Positions 1-8,775 of a stretch of DNA of 64,000 nt are shown piece after piece. Position 1 is the stretch's first letter. Every line of letters starts with the position of its first letter. The DNA lies in contig NZ_BDFE01000015.1 of NCBI RefSeq assembly GCF_001748225.1, forward strand, positions 62,001 to 126,000, written 5' to 3'. The notes under the pieces are model-generated. The model was given only the letters and a program-made list of their open reading frames with translations. It searched no databases and was not told the origin of the DNA. The stretch comes from Desulfoplanes formicivorans (GTDB taxonomy: Bacteria; Desulfobacterota; Desulfovibrionia; Desulfovibrionales; Desulfomicrobiaceae). Both the position numbers and the translations under genes were made by a program.

Positions 1-117
1 ACGGCTGCGCAGGGTGCCAGCACCCTGACAAGAAATGGCCCTGGGTCACGCCTGACCTGAACGGCTGTGTGCCATCAATGGTCCGCAACGCTCCAAGGCG
101 GGAACCACCAACACGAA

Positions 118-172
118 CCCCCAGCAAACAACACCGTGACAAGCAGGTATCATTTGCTGGGGGCTGGTTTTT
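118..172 (+). terminator. Possible terminator of a gene upstream of the window
   Basis: An 11-bp perfect inverted repeat (118-128 with 153-163, core CCCCCAGCAAA) encloses a 24-nt loop and is followed by a CTGGTTTTTC stretch on the + strand. This suits the end of a + strand gene lying before the window. The first 117 bases hold a second small hairpin (10-27) and no credible ORF. Confidence 0.4.
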
Positions 173-238
173 CGTTCATGAACGTACCGGAAGGCATCCT
201 GCCCCGGGAACAGCCGGACATTGCTCCTTGGTGCCCGG

Positions 239-1351
239 CTACCGGCACACGGGCTGGGTACGGCCCTTTCTGGTCATGAGCACCTGCCAGACCTGGATAT
301 CCCGTGCCCGAAACGCCCCGGCACAGGAGAGCAGATAGTATTCCCACATGCGCTTGAAGGCCTGGCCGTATGTCGAGCTCAGGCTGTCCCAGTGGTCAAT
401 GAACCGCTTGTGCCAGGCCAAGAGGGTGGGATCGTAGTGCGGGCCGATGTTGTGCCAGTCCTCGACCACAAAGATTCCTTCGCAGGCCCGGGCTATCTGG
501 CCGATGGCAGGGAGCATGCCATTGGGGAAGATATAGGTGGTGATCCAGGGATCACAGCGCAGATTGGGGGCATTGCCGCCAATGGTGTGCAAAAGAAAGA
601 TACCCTTGTCCGCGAGCAGGGAGTCCACCTTGCGCATGAATGTCCGGTAGTTCTTGGCCCCAACATGCTCGAACATGCCCACGGACACGATTTTGTCAAA
701 GGTCCCGCGCACATCCCGATAGTCCTTTTTCTCGATGGTCACGGGAAGGGAGCGGCACCATGTGCGCGCATACTCGATCTGCTTGTCCGAGATGTTCACA
801 CCCGTGACCCGGCACCCGTACTCCTCGGCCATATACTTGGCCAGGCCGCCCCAGCCACACCCGATATCAAGGACATGGTCGCCGGGAGCAAGCTCAAGCT
901 TGCGACAGATGAGATCCATCTTGTTGCGCTGGGCTATTTCCAGATCGTCTGTATCCTGGAAATAGGCGCAGCTGTACTGGAGGTAGGAATCGAGAAAGGC
1001 AAGGAACAGATCATTGCCCAGGTTGTAATGTACCCGGGCCACCTTGCCAGCCTTGCGTCTGGTCTGGTTGTTGAAAAGGTAGGCAGGCAGGGCCTTGAGC
1101 AAAAGCTTCAGGTTGCCCGAGAGTCGATCCGTAACCCGGGCCGCAAGCACCCGGGAAATAAACGCATCAATGCGGGGACAATCCCACCATCCTTCCACAT
1201 ACGCCTCGCCAAGCCCCAGATTATGGTCGCAAAGGACCCGATCGTAGAGCCGGTCGTCATGAATGCGAATATCCCAGGGCGCGTTGCCACCGGGCGTGAC
1301 ACCGGCCTGCTCAAGCATGGTTTCCACCAGGTGTCTGGCTGCTTTTCGCAT
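239..1351 (-). CDS. cfa: Cyclopropane-fatty-acyl-phospholipid synthase
   Basis: Transfers a methylene group from S-adenosylmethionine to cis double bonds of membrane phospholipid acyl chains. The 370-residue product carries the SAM-binding motif VLDIGCGWGG at about residues 160-169, the family stretch YCQ-like RVHYNLGNDLF near residue 106, and an EHVGAKNY segment typical of CFA synthases; E. coli Cfa has about 380 residues. I chose the ATG at 1351 because AAGGAGGT lies 5 bases upstream; an in-frame ATG 7 codons earlier has no such site. It is a single gene, divergent from the shikimate kinase gene. Function assignment is secure; the lipid substrate is inferred from the family. Confidence 0.93.
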   Translation of the reverse strand: MRKAARHLVETMLEQAGVTPGGNAPWDIRIHDDRLYDRVLCDHNLGLGEAYVEGWWDCPRIDAFISRVLAARVTDRLSGNLKLLLKALPAYLFNNQTRRKAGKVARVHYNLGNDLFLAFLDSYLQYSCAYFQDTDDLEIAQRNKMDLICRKLELAPGDHVLDIGCGWGGLAKYMAEEYGCRVTGVNISDKQIEYARTWCRSLPVTIEKKDYRDVRGTFDKIVSVGMFEHVGAKNYRTFMRKVDSLLADKGIFLLHTIGGNAPNLRCDPWITTYIFPNGMLPAIGQIARACEGIFVVEDWHNIGPHYDPTLLAWHKRFIDHWDSLSSTYGQAFKRMWEYYLLSCAGAFRARDIQVWQVLMTRKGRTQPVCR

Positions 1352-1690
1352 GGTGTACCTCCTTGTGCGCATCTTTTACGTGCGGATGCTGTTCCTCCCT
1401 TGAATCTCTTGCCTGGTGCCTGCACAATATCCACGTACAGGCTGCATAACGGTTGATGACATCAGATCCCTCGCAGAACCACGGGATCGTACTGCCCGCA
1501 GGGAAAAAAGGCCTCATCTATTCAGACAGCCCGCTCCCTGGATTTCCTGCGGATCGGGCTTTGACAACTCCTTGAAAATAGTTGCAGCGTAAGCCTGAAA
1601 GAACTTATTGTAAAGCAAACAATCCTGATTTGTGCACACAAAAGCGGACTATTGCGTGTGTACAGAGCATGGCTCAACAAGGGAGACACC
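1352..1690. other. Divergent intergenic region cfa / aroK
   Basis: About 340 bases without a credible gene between two divergent genes. It holds a weak inverted repeat (AGCCCG at 1528-1533 with CGGGCT at 1555-1560) and a TTGACA at 1562-1567 that has no good -10 box at the usual spacing. Both genes' promoters must lie here but I cannot place them. Confidence 0.4.
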
Positions 1691-2335
1691 ATGAAACCAT
1701 TTATCTGCAAAAAATTTGATGTTGAAAACCCCGACGAAACCATGGTCTTTGGCAAAACCCGACACGTGGTCTTTGACCTGGCCGCATCCAATGTGTTTCT
1801 GGTCGGCCTGCGGGGCAGCGGCAAGACCACCCTTGCCCGCAAGGTGGCTGACAAACTGGACGCATCCTTCGTGGATACGGACAGCCTTGTTGCCCGGAAA
1901 GCGGGCGCAACCATCCGGGAAATCATCGAGGAAAAGGGGTGGGAAACGTTCAGAAAGCTTGAAACAGATGTCCTGCGTGACGTCTGTTCCAACAGGGGGC
2001 AGATAGTGGCCACAGGAGGTGGAATCGTGCTCGCACCGGAAAACCGCGATCTTCTCCAGAAAAACGGGACCACCTTCTACCTCATGGGCAATCCCCCGCT
2101 CCTGGCAAGCCGCATGGAGCAGGACAACGCAACAGCAGAACAACGCCCCCCATTCAGTGACAATCCGCTGCAAGAAGAACTAAGCGAACTTCTCTGGGAA
2201 CGCGAACCCCTGTACATGATGGTGGCCGCCCACACCCTGCAGGCAGAAAAATCCGTGGAGGATCTGGTCAGGGATGTGATCGCCGCCCTCTGGCCTGAAA
2301 AGCCCGAACGGTACAGACTTGAAGAGAATACATGA
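1691..2335 (+). CDS. aroK: Shikimate kinase
   Basis: Phosphorylates shikimate to shikimate 3-phosphate in the chorismate pathway. The 214-residue protein has a Walker A loop GLRGSGKTT at residues 39-47, DTDS just after it for substrate and Mg binding, and the shikimate-binding TGGGIV motif. About 35 extra N-terminal residues precede the P-loop compared with E. coli AroK/AroL (about 173 residues), so the enzyme has an N-terminal extension of unknown role. The ATG at 1691 follows a GGGAG ribosome site; an in-frame ATG at 1652 lacks one. It is convergent with the MFS gene. The pathway partner aroE is about 52 kb away in this window, so the genes are dispersed. Confidence 0.9.
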   Translation: MKPFICKKFDVENPDETMVFGKTRHVVFDLAASNVFLVGLRGSGKTTLARKVADKLDASFVDTDSLVARKAGATIREIIEEKGWETFRKLETDVLRDVCSNRGQIVATGGGIVLAPENRDLLQKNGTTFYLMGNPPLLASRMEQDNATAEQRPPFSDNPLQEELSELLWEREPLYMMVAAHTLQAEKSVEDLVRDVIAALWPEKPERYRLEENT

Positions 2336-2438
2336 GACAGGAGAGACAGACAAAAGCCGGGAAACAAGGTTCCATTCCGGACATGCACGGGCAGGACGGA
2401 CAAGGGTGAGGCCAGCGGCAACCGGCATCCATGCATCC

Positions 2439-2466
2439 GGAGAGACAAGGCCTGCCTTGTCTCTCC
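2439..2466. terminator. Hairpin between convergent aroK and MFS genes
   Basis: An 11-bp perfect stem (GGAGAGACAAG at 2439-2449 with its complement at 2456-2466) and a 6-nt loop sits between two convergent genes. Neither side has a strong T tract, so it would be a bidirectional but non-canonical terminator. Confidence 0.45.
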
Positions 2467-2495
2467 GCCAACCAACCATCAGGCTTTCGCCTTTG

Positions 2496-3683
2496 TTACG
2501 CCTCTGCCCCGTCACCGGCGTCTGTTTTTCCCTTTTCCGGCAGCGCCCAAATACAGGGCAGACTGACCCAGGAAAGCACTGCACACCCGCTTAAGGTAGC
2601 ATCAAAGCCGAACCGGTCCACGCCCCAGCCCACCAGCAAAAGGATCAGGGACGTGATCCCGAAATTGAGTCCCATATACAACCCGTTGGCCGCCCCCCGA
2701 TTCTTTCCGGCATGATCCTGGACCGTGGCCAAAAGGACCGGCGAGCAGGCAAATACAAAAAGACCGATACCCACCAGACACGGCGTGATTGCCCATCCAT
2801 GGGCCCTCACCAACACAAGCAGCCACGCCGGACCAAGAACCATCCCCGCATAAAGGACCTTCTTGCGGCCAATGATATCGCTCAGGGAGCCTCCCAAAAG
2901 CGAACCAGCCGTTCCCACCAGCTCGAACAGCGCCAGGGCCATGCCGCCCATGACCACCGTGTATCCCTTGTCCATGACCATGTACGTGGGTAGAAATCCG
3001 GCAAGGGTACCGGTCAAAAAGGCCCTTGAGGCCAGAAGACCGCTCATGGGGAGCATGACAAACCGCAGCTCGCGCCAGGTCGCCATGACCGAAGGCCGTG
3101 GCCCGTGATCATGCCTGACAACGGGCACCGTGCGGATCTGCTGGTATAAAAGGATTGAGGCAACCATACCAAAAACCATGATGCCCCACATGCCCTCAAA
3201 CCCGAACAGGCCCACGGCACCGGCCGCCACCACCGGACCCACACTGCGCCCCAGTTCACCAGCCACCATCCACACACTCATGCCCCGCCCGACCCGATAC
3301 CCGGAAAACCGGGCCACAAACACGGGTCCCAGCACATGATACAGGGACGCGCTCACCCCGGCCACAAGCAGCATGAGACAGATGAGAGGATAGCTCGTGC
3401 TCAGCCCCAGGCTGGACATGATCATGGCCGTGACAGCCGGCGCGGCCGCAAAATAAACCCGCAGATCCCGGCGGTCCGCCAGAATGCCCAGAAAGGGATT
3501 GGCCAGGGAACTGGATCTGAAAAAAACGGTCAAAAGCCCTGCCAGGGTCATGGAAATGGAGGACCTGGCAATGATCAGGGGAAGAAACGGGGCCAGAAAA
3601 CTCGAATAGACATCATGAACAAAATGCCCTCCAGCAACCATCAGGACCCGACGAAAGGATACACTGTCAGACAAAATCGACAT
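2496..3683 (-). CDS. MFS transporter, Fsr-like
   Basis: A 395-residue integral inner-membrane protein with the length and hydrophobic pattern of a 12-segment major facilitator. The N-terminal GGHFVHDVYSSFLAPFLPLI segment and the following LADRRDLR loop resemble the fosmidomycin-resistance (Fsr) group of drug exporters. The substrate cannot be read from sequence. The ATG at 3683 is preceded by AGGAGG about 11 bases away, slightly long; the longer frame to 3734 has no ribosome site inside it. The gene is divergent from the TonB receptor across an AT-rich spacer. Confidence 0.8.
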   Translation of the reverse strand: MSILSDSVSFRRVLMVAGGHFVHDVYSSFLAPFLPLIIARSSISMTLAGLLTVFFRSSSLANPFLGILADRRDLRVYFAAAPAVTAMIMSSLGLSTSYPLICLMLLVAGVSASLYHVLGPVFVARFSGYRVGRGMSVWMVAGELGRSVGPVVAAGAVGLFGFEGMWGIMVFGMVASILLYQQIRTVPVVRHDHGPRPSVMATWRELRFVMLPMSGLLASRAFLTGTLAGFLPTYMVMDKGYTVVMGGMALALFELVGTAGSLLGGSLSDIIGRKKVLYAGMVLGPAWLLVLVRAHGWAITPCLVGIGLFVFACSPVLLATVQDHAGKNRGAANGLYMGLNFGITSLILLLVGWGVDRFGFDATLSGCAVLSWVSLPCIWALPEKGKTDAGDGAEA

Positions 3684-3966
3684 TCTCCATTGATTCCTCC
3701 TCAGAGGGGGGGCTTTATTGGCTTGAGTTAACAACCGACTTAAATGAATGGATATTTACTCTAACCACACGTTACACGGTATTTTTCAAAATAACACCAC
3801 TTAAATCAATCATCTATTGTCATACATTTTTCATAGTATGGAGCTAAAAAAATCGCATTGTACAACAACAAACAAATCATACATTGCAAAAAAATCTTTA
3901 TTGTTATACACTCCCATCAATTTCTTCTTCACACATATTCATTGCACATCAAATAGGGAGTTTTTG

Positions 3967-6072
3967 ATGCAGGCGAAGCCACAGGGCCATTTTCCTTGCA
4001 GAACCATCCACATCAACCTTTTCCGCACCATGTTCTCCATTGTCTCCATCACGAGTCTGTGCATGCTCATCCTCCAGGCTCGAGCCCTGGCAGCAAGTGC
4101 GTCGACCCTCACCAATCTCAAACACATGGACCTGGAAGAGCTTCTTGCCCAGGAAGTCTCATCGGCATCTAAAACACCGGAAAAATACTTCCAAACAGGG
4201 GCGGCCATCTACGTCATTACCAGTCAGGACATCCAGCGCAGCACGGCAACCACCATTCCGGACCTGCTGCGCATGGTTCCTGGTCTTCAGGTTGCCAGGA
4301 TCGACGCCAATAAATGGGCGGTTTCCTCGCGTGGTTTCAACGGCCGATTTGCCAACAAACTGCAGGTGCTTGTGGACGGTCGCAGCGTGTACAGCCCGTC
4401 CTTTTCCGGAACCTTCTGGGATCTTCAGGACATGGTTTTGGAGGATATTGAACGCATCGAGGTCATCCGCGGACCAGGGGCCTCCCTTTGGGGTGCCAAT
4501 GCGGTCAACGGGGTCGTCAATATCATCACCAAAAAGGCAGAAGACACCCTTGGCTCGCTGGTTTCTTCCCTTGTAGGCACGGAAGATCAGGTTGTTCAGG
4601 CACGCCATGGTGGCCTGATGGGCATGGACACGTCGTACCGCATCTATTTCAAGGGGCGTAATGCCGATACGGGTGGTCCCATCCACATGGATCCCGAGGA
4701 CCAATGGAACAAGGAACAGGGAGGCTTTCGCATCGATTGGAACCCTCTAAACAAAAATTCGGCAACCCTGCAGGGCGACATCTTTACGGGTGCATTTGGC
4801 GAAAACATCAATCTGCTGGATCCGGCCACGGGTACAACAGGCTATGAAGACAAAACCATTCAGAAAAACGGGGGGAACATTCGTTTCCGCTTCGAACGGA
4901 ATCATTCCGAAACATCAAGCACCTCATTTCAGATCTACTATGATCGGCTCAAACACGACGAGTACATCTGCCTGTATCAAAGCGATATCATTGATGCGGA
5001 CATCCAGCACAGCTTTGACCTTAGCCCCAGGCATCATGTACTTGTCGGAGGGGAGCTGCGATACTTGAAGGACAGCTTCAAAGGTGACAGCACACTGGGG
5101 TTTACCCAAAACAAGGAGCGCACAGCCTTGTACACGGGATTCATCCAGGACCGAATTGACCTGGCTCCGGACATGTTGCAGCTCACCCTGGGGGCAAAAT
5201 TCGAATACAGCGACGAATGGGGAGACGCAGTGGAACCCACGGCCCGCATTGTCATGACCCCCAATGCGCACAACACCTTGTGGGCATCGGTCTCTCGTGC
5301 AGTCCGATCTCCTTCAAGGGGGGAACAGTCAGTCCTGTTTTCGGCGGTAGAACAAGTCCCCAAAAACGCAATACCCATTCCCTTGCCGCCTGGACCTCCA
5401 GACACTGTTCCTGTTCGTTTCACCGTACAAGGCAGTAAGGACTACGACAAGGAATGGGTCACGGCTTACGAACTGGGTTACAGGATCATGCCTACCGACA
5501 CCTTTTCCCTGGATATCGCCGGATTTTACAACGAGTATGACGATCTCCGAACAGTAACAACACATTTTCAGGATGGAACAATCAATGCCCAAGGCATGCT
5601 GGAAATTCCTGTGGAACTTACCAACAAAATGGACGCGCAAACCTATGGCGCAGAAATAACTCTGGAATGGCAACCCCGCCCTTTCTGGCGCGTGGAAGGA
5701 GCCTATACCTTTTTGAACATGCATTTTCAAATCCAGGGGAACGAATATGATTCACACGCCGGCACAACTGACGGAGATTCCCCGCAGAACCAGATTTCCA
5801 TCCGCTCCCTGTTGGATCTGGGACATAACGTCCAGTTGGACCTCTGGGGACGCTACGTTGATGAGCTGACCATCTCGGATGAGTACAACATCCCGGCCTA
5901 CACAACCTTGGATGCACGGTTGGCCTGGTCACCCACGCCCAATGTGGAACTGAGCCTTGTAGGACAGAATCTTCTGGAGAAAAATCATCAGGAATATGCC
6001 CAGCAGGATCTCAATGTGGCCCCCACCTCTGTCCAGCGCAGCATGTATGCAAAAATAACCTTTACTTTCTGA
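3967..6072 (+). CDS. TonB-dependent outer-membrane receptor
   Basis: A 701-residue outer-membrane receptor. After a signal peptide ending near ARALA comes the DLEELLAQEVSSASK segment, then a plug domain (AIYVITSQDI; IPDLLRMVPGLQV; VLVDGRSVY; IERIEVIRGPGASLWG; ANAVNGVVNIITK) and a beta-barrel ending in an aromatic residue (KITFTF), as outer-membrane proteins do. The ATG at 3967 has AGGGAG six bases upstream; longer in-frame extensions to 3817 lack a signal peptide at their start. It heads a three-gene unit with a YfiR-like protein and a hybrid histidine kinase, so it may act in sensing as well as uptake. The ligand is unknown. The region upstream is strongly AT-rich. Confidence 0.9.
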   Translation: MQAKPQGHFPCRTIHINLFRTMFSIVSITSLCMLILQARALAASASTLTNLKHMDLEELLAQEVSSASKTPEKYFQTGAAIYVITSQDIQRSTATTIPDLLRMVPGLQVARIDANKWAVSSRGFNGRFANKLQVLVDGRSVYSPSFSGTFWDLQDMVLEDIERIEVIRGPGASLWGANAVNGVVNIITKKAEDTLGSLVSSLVGTEDQVVQARHGGLMGMDTSYRIYFKGRNADTGGPIHMDPEDQWNKEQGGFRIDWNPLNKNSATLQGDIFTGAFGENINLLDPATGTTGYEDKTIQKNGGNIRFRFERNHSETSSTSFQIYYDRLKHDEYICLYQSDIIDADIQHSFDLSPRHHVLVGGELRYLKDSFKGDSTLGFTQNKERTALYTGFIQDRIDLAPDMLQLTLGAKFEYSDEWGDAVEPTARIVMTPNAHNTLWASVSRAVRSPSRGEQSVLFSAVEQVPKNAIPIPLPPGPPDTVPVRFTVQGSKDYDKEWVTAYELGYRIMPTDTFSLDIAGFYNEYDDLRTVTTHFQDGTINAQGMLEIPVELTNKMDAQTYGAEITLEWQPRPFWRVEGAYTFLNMHFQIQGNEYDSHAGTTDGDSPQNQISIRSLLDLGHNVQLDLWGRYVDELTISDEYNIPAYTTLDARLAWSPTPNVELSLVGQNLLEKNHQEYAQQDLNVAPTSVQRSMYAKITFTF

Positions 6073-6085
6073 TTTATATCCAGAC

Positions 6086-6715
6086 ATGACCAATCCACCC
6101 AACACCACCCAGTTGAAAGAATCCCCACCATTTACATACGGGCGCCTTTGGTTGCCAAAGGCGCCCGTATGGTTTGTCCTTATAGCTGGAATCTGCCTGT
6201 TATTAACCCGCCCATTGGCTGCAGAACAATCCGGGTTTGATGAAAATCAAATCAAATCGATTTTCATCTACAATCTGACCTATTTCGTCTTCTGGGACAT
6301 GAAACGCCTGGGCCCGCCATCCACCCCATTCCGCATTCTCAACCTGGGAGACCAAACCATGCAGCACAGCCTGGAAAAAGCAGTCCAGGGTGAATCCGTT
6401 CAAAACCACCACCTCCATGTCGACTCCGTGCCCATGCACCCATTACATGCCTATCAAATCATTTTCGTGCCCAGCAACAAGACGTTTCGGACCAAACAGC
6501 TTCTCCAGGAAATCCATGGCCATCAAACCCTGCTGGTTGGCGAAAGCATTGATTTTTTAGAAAAAGGAGGCATGATAGCTTTTATACGTAATGGAAAAAA
6601 AATAAATATCTATCTAAATATGAATGCTTTAATCAAAGCAAACATTCTTATTAGCTCGAAACTTTACCGGGTAAGTATACCATTCAACAACGACAAAGAG
6701 AATACATCATGGTAA
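6086..6715 (+). CDS. YfiR-like periplasmic protein (DUF4154)
   Basis: A 209-residue protein with an N-terminal hydrophobic segment (VWFVLIAGICLLL) ending near PLAA, so probably exported to the periplasm. The mature part has the family pattern: IKSIFIYNLTYFVFWD at the start, YQIIFVPSN in the middle, LLVGESIDFLEKGGMIAFI near the end. In Pseudomonas, YfiR is a periplasmic inhibitor that binds the sensor part of the diguanylate cyclase YfiN. Here the gene starts 13 bases after the TonB receptor and overlaps the histidine kinase start by 7 bases, so the three are one unit and the kinase sensor is the likely partner. No clear ribosome site precedes the ATG. Confidence 0.8.
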   Translation: MTNPPNTTQLKESPPFTYGRLWLPKAPVWFVLIAGICLLLTRPLAAEQSGFDENQIKSIFIYNLTYFVFWDMKRLGPPSTPFRILNLGDQTMQHSLEKAVQGESVQNHHLHVDSVPMHPLHAYQIIFVPSNKTFRTKQLLQEIHGHQTLLVGESIDFLEKGGMIAFIRNGKKINIYLNMNALIKANILISSKLYRVSIPFNNDKENTSW

Positions 6716-8775
6716 AGTTTATCAAAAACATTTCCATTCGAAAAAAAATCAATATAGCCTTTGGATTGATATGCCTTGGAATCCTTATCATCCTATCCAT
6801 TTTTTTCTGCATTGAAAAATACATATCCTTCAAAAATGATTTACTAAAAAAAACACATATAGTCAGCGATATCATATCCAGCAACATCTCAGCTGCAATA
6901 GCCTTTAGTGACAAAATAACCGCAACTGAAATCATTTCAGGGCTGAGCTCTGATAATTCAATTATTTTTGCATGTATAACAAACAAGGAAAATGAAGTTT
7001 TTGCCTCATATACAAATGCCAAACACAACGTCTATATCTCACCGAAAGAAAAAATACACCATTTGCAAACATATGGAGAACAAAAAGAATCACTCCTTTT
7101 TTTATTTTCACCTCTTCAGCTTGAGCTGCTACAAGATATTCGTCTTCAAGGCAAAAAAATTGGAAGTATCTACATTATCGCGAGCATGCACAAACTGCAT
7201 GATGACTTCAGACAGTTTTTTATCTTGAGCTTCTGCATCGCCATATCCATTTTCATTATCGCCATGATTTTCAATGCTCACATGCAAGGCATGATTCTGG
7301 ATCCCATCAATGATCTTGTCAGCGCCATGGTCCATGTCAGTAAAAGCCAAAATTACACCATACGTGTTCGCAAACAAGGCAATGATGAATTGGGCAAGGT
7401 TGTAGACGGATTCAACGACATGCTTGAGACCATTGAAGAAAACCAAACCCTTTTGGACAAGACCCTCAAGGCGGAGTCTGAGGCCAAAAAACAGGCCATG
7501 GAGGCCAATGAATCCAAGTCCCGATTTCTGGCCAACATGAGCCATGAAATCCGGACTCCCATGAACGGCGTTTTGGGCATGATCCAGGTGCTGCAAAAAA
7601 CTAATCTCACCAACCAACAGTATAGATATACCGAATTGATCCGTCTTTCAGGTGAAAATCTGCTCTCTTTGATCAATGACCTGCTGGATTTCTCCAAGAT
7701 TGAGGCCGACAAGATGAAATTGGTCCTCGACAAGATTGATCCCTACCATCTCTTCGCGGAAATCCACGACATGATGGAAGTCCAGGCCAAAGACAAAGGG
7801 CTTGCCCTGTCGACCATCCTATGCACGGACATTCCAACACCCCTTGTAGGCGATACCGATCGCATCCGCCAGATCATGATCAATCTGGTAGGCAACGGCA
7901 TAAAATTCACCAAGACCGGGTATGTCATGGTCAAAGTGACGATGCAACAATCCTCGGCGCACGGCATCACCCTGGGAATCGAGGTCAAGGACACGGGCAT
8001 CGGCATCCCCCAAAAGGTGCAAAGTCATATTTTCAACAGCTTTGTCCAGGCCGATGATTCCACAACCCGAAATTTCGGGGGCACAGGCCTGGGGCTGGCC
8101 GTTACCAAACAACTGGTGAGCATGATGCACGGAGACATCGACATTGCGAGCGAACCCGGCAAAGGCTCCACCTTCACCGTGTCCATCCTTCTTGGCAGAG
8201 CCAGGGACACAGCAGCATTTCCGGTTACGTTTGCCCGCCCGGCTACACCCCCGAGCAACGTTCAGGCGGCGCAGTCGGCCTGCACACAAAATCACCAACA
8301 GATCAAGGTCTTGATCGCCGAGGACAACGAGGTCAACCAGGAAGTTCTGGTGGACGTCCTGAAATTCATGGGATGTTCCGTAACCCTGGCCGTGAATGGT
8401 GAAAAAGCGGTGTACCTGGCGTCCAGGGAACGGTTCGACCTGATTCTCATGGACTGCCAGATGCCGGTCATGGATGGCTTTGAGGCCACTCGACGCATTC
8501 GAGCCTTCAAGGATCCGATTCTGGCCAGCGTTCCCATCGTGGCCATGACCGCCCTGGCCCAGGCCAAGGACCGGCAGGCCTGCCTTGATGCAGGCATGAA
8601 CGACTACCAGAGCAAGCCCTTTTCCATGGACAAACTGGAGGCATGCATTGCGAAGTGGACGGGGAACAAACAGGAGGAAAACGAAAGCAGAGATCAAAAG
8701 GCAGGCAGGAGAATTCAGGACGTGTCACCCGGCCGCCGGGGTCATCCTTCGGTATCCATGTCTTCCATGAAATAA
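6709..8775 (+). CDS. Hybrid histidine kinase with CHASE8-like sensor
   Basis: A 688-residue inner-membrane sensor kinase. Order: transmembrane segment (about 19-38); a periplasmic region of about 120 residues whose start (KKTHIVSDIISSNISAAIAF) resembles CHASE8; second transmembrane segment (about 170-190); HAMP; HisKA with SHEIRTPMNG (His near 280); ATPase domain with GTGLGLAV; and a C-terminal receiver with MDCQMPVMDG (Asp near 582). There is no HPt, GGDEF or DNA-binding domain, so the phosphoryl group must go to another protein. The first 600 bases are much richer in A/T than the kinase half. The last 34 bases overlap the convergent HD-GYP gene. Confidence 0.92.
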   Translation: MVKFIKNISIRKKINIAFGLICLGILIILSIFFCIEKYISFKNDLLKKTHIVSDIISSNISAAIAFSDKITATEIISGLSSDNSIIFACITNKENEVFASYTNAKHNVYISPKEKIHHLQTYGEQKESLLFLFSPLQLELLQDIRLQGKKIGSIYIIASMHKLHDDFRQFFILSFCIAISIFIIAMIFNAHMQGMILDPINDLVSAMVHVSKSQNYTIRVRKQGNDELGKVVDGFNDMLETIEENQTLLDKTLKAESEAKKQAMEANESKSRFLANMSHEIRTPMNGVLGMIQVLQKTNLTNQQYRYTELIRLSGENLLSLINDLLDFSKIEADKMKLVLDKIDPYHLFAEIHDMMEVQAKDKGLALSTILCTDIPTPLVGDTDRIRQIMINLVGNGIKFTKTGYVMVKVTMQQSSAHGITLGIEVKDTGIGIPQKVQSHIFNSFVQADDSTTRNFGGTGLGLAVTKQLVSMMHGDIDIASEPGKGSTFTVSILLGRARDTAAFPVTFARPATPPSNVQAAQSACTQNHQQIKVLIAEDNEVNQEVLVDVLKFMGCSVTLAVNGEKAVYLASRERFDLILMDCQMPVMDGFEATRRIRAFKDPILASVPIVAMTALAQAKDRQACLDAGMNDYQSKPFSMDKLEACIAKWTGNKQEENESRDQKAGRRIQDVSPGRRGHPSVSMSSMK

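Noticed and set aside
221-1456. 411-codon + strand ORF across cfa
   Set aside because: Antisense shadow of a clear CFA synthase; no domain or ribosome site.
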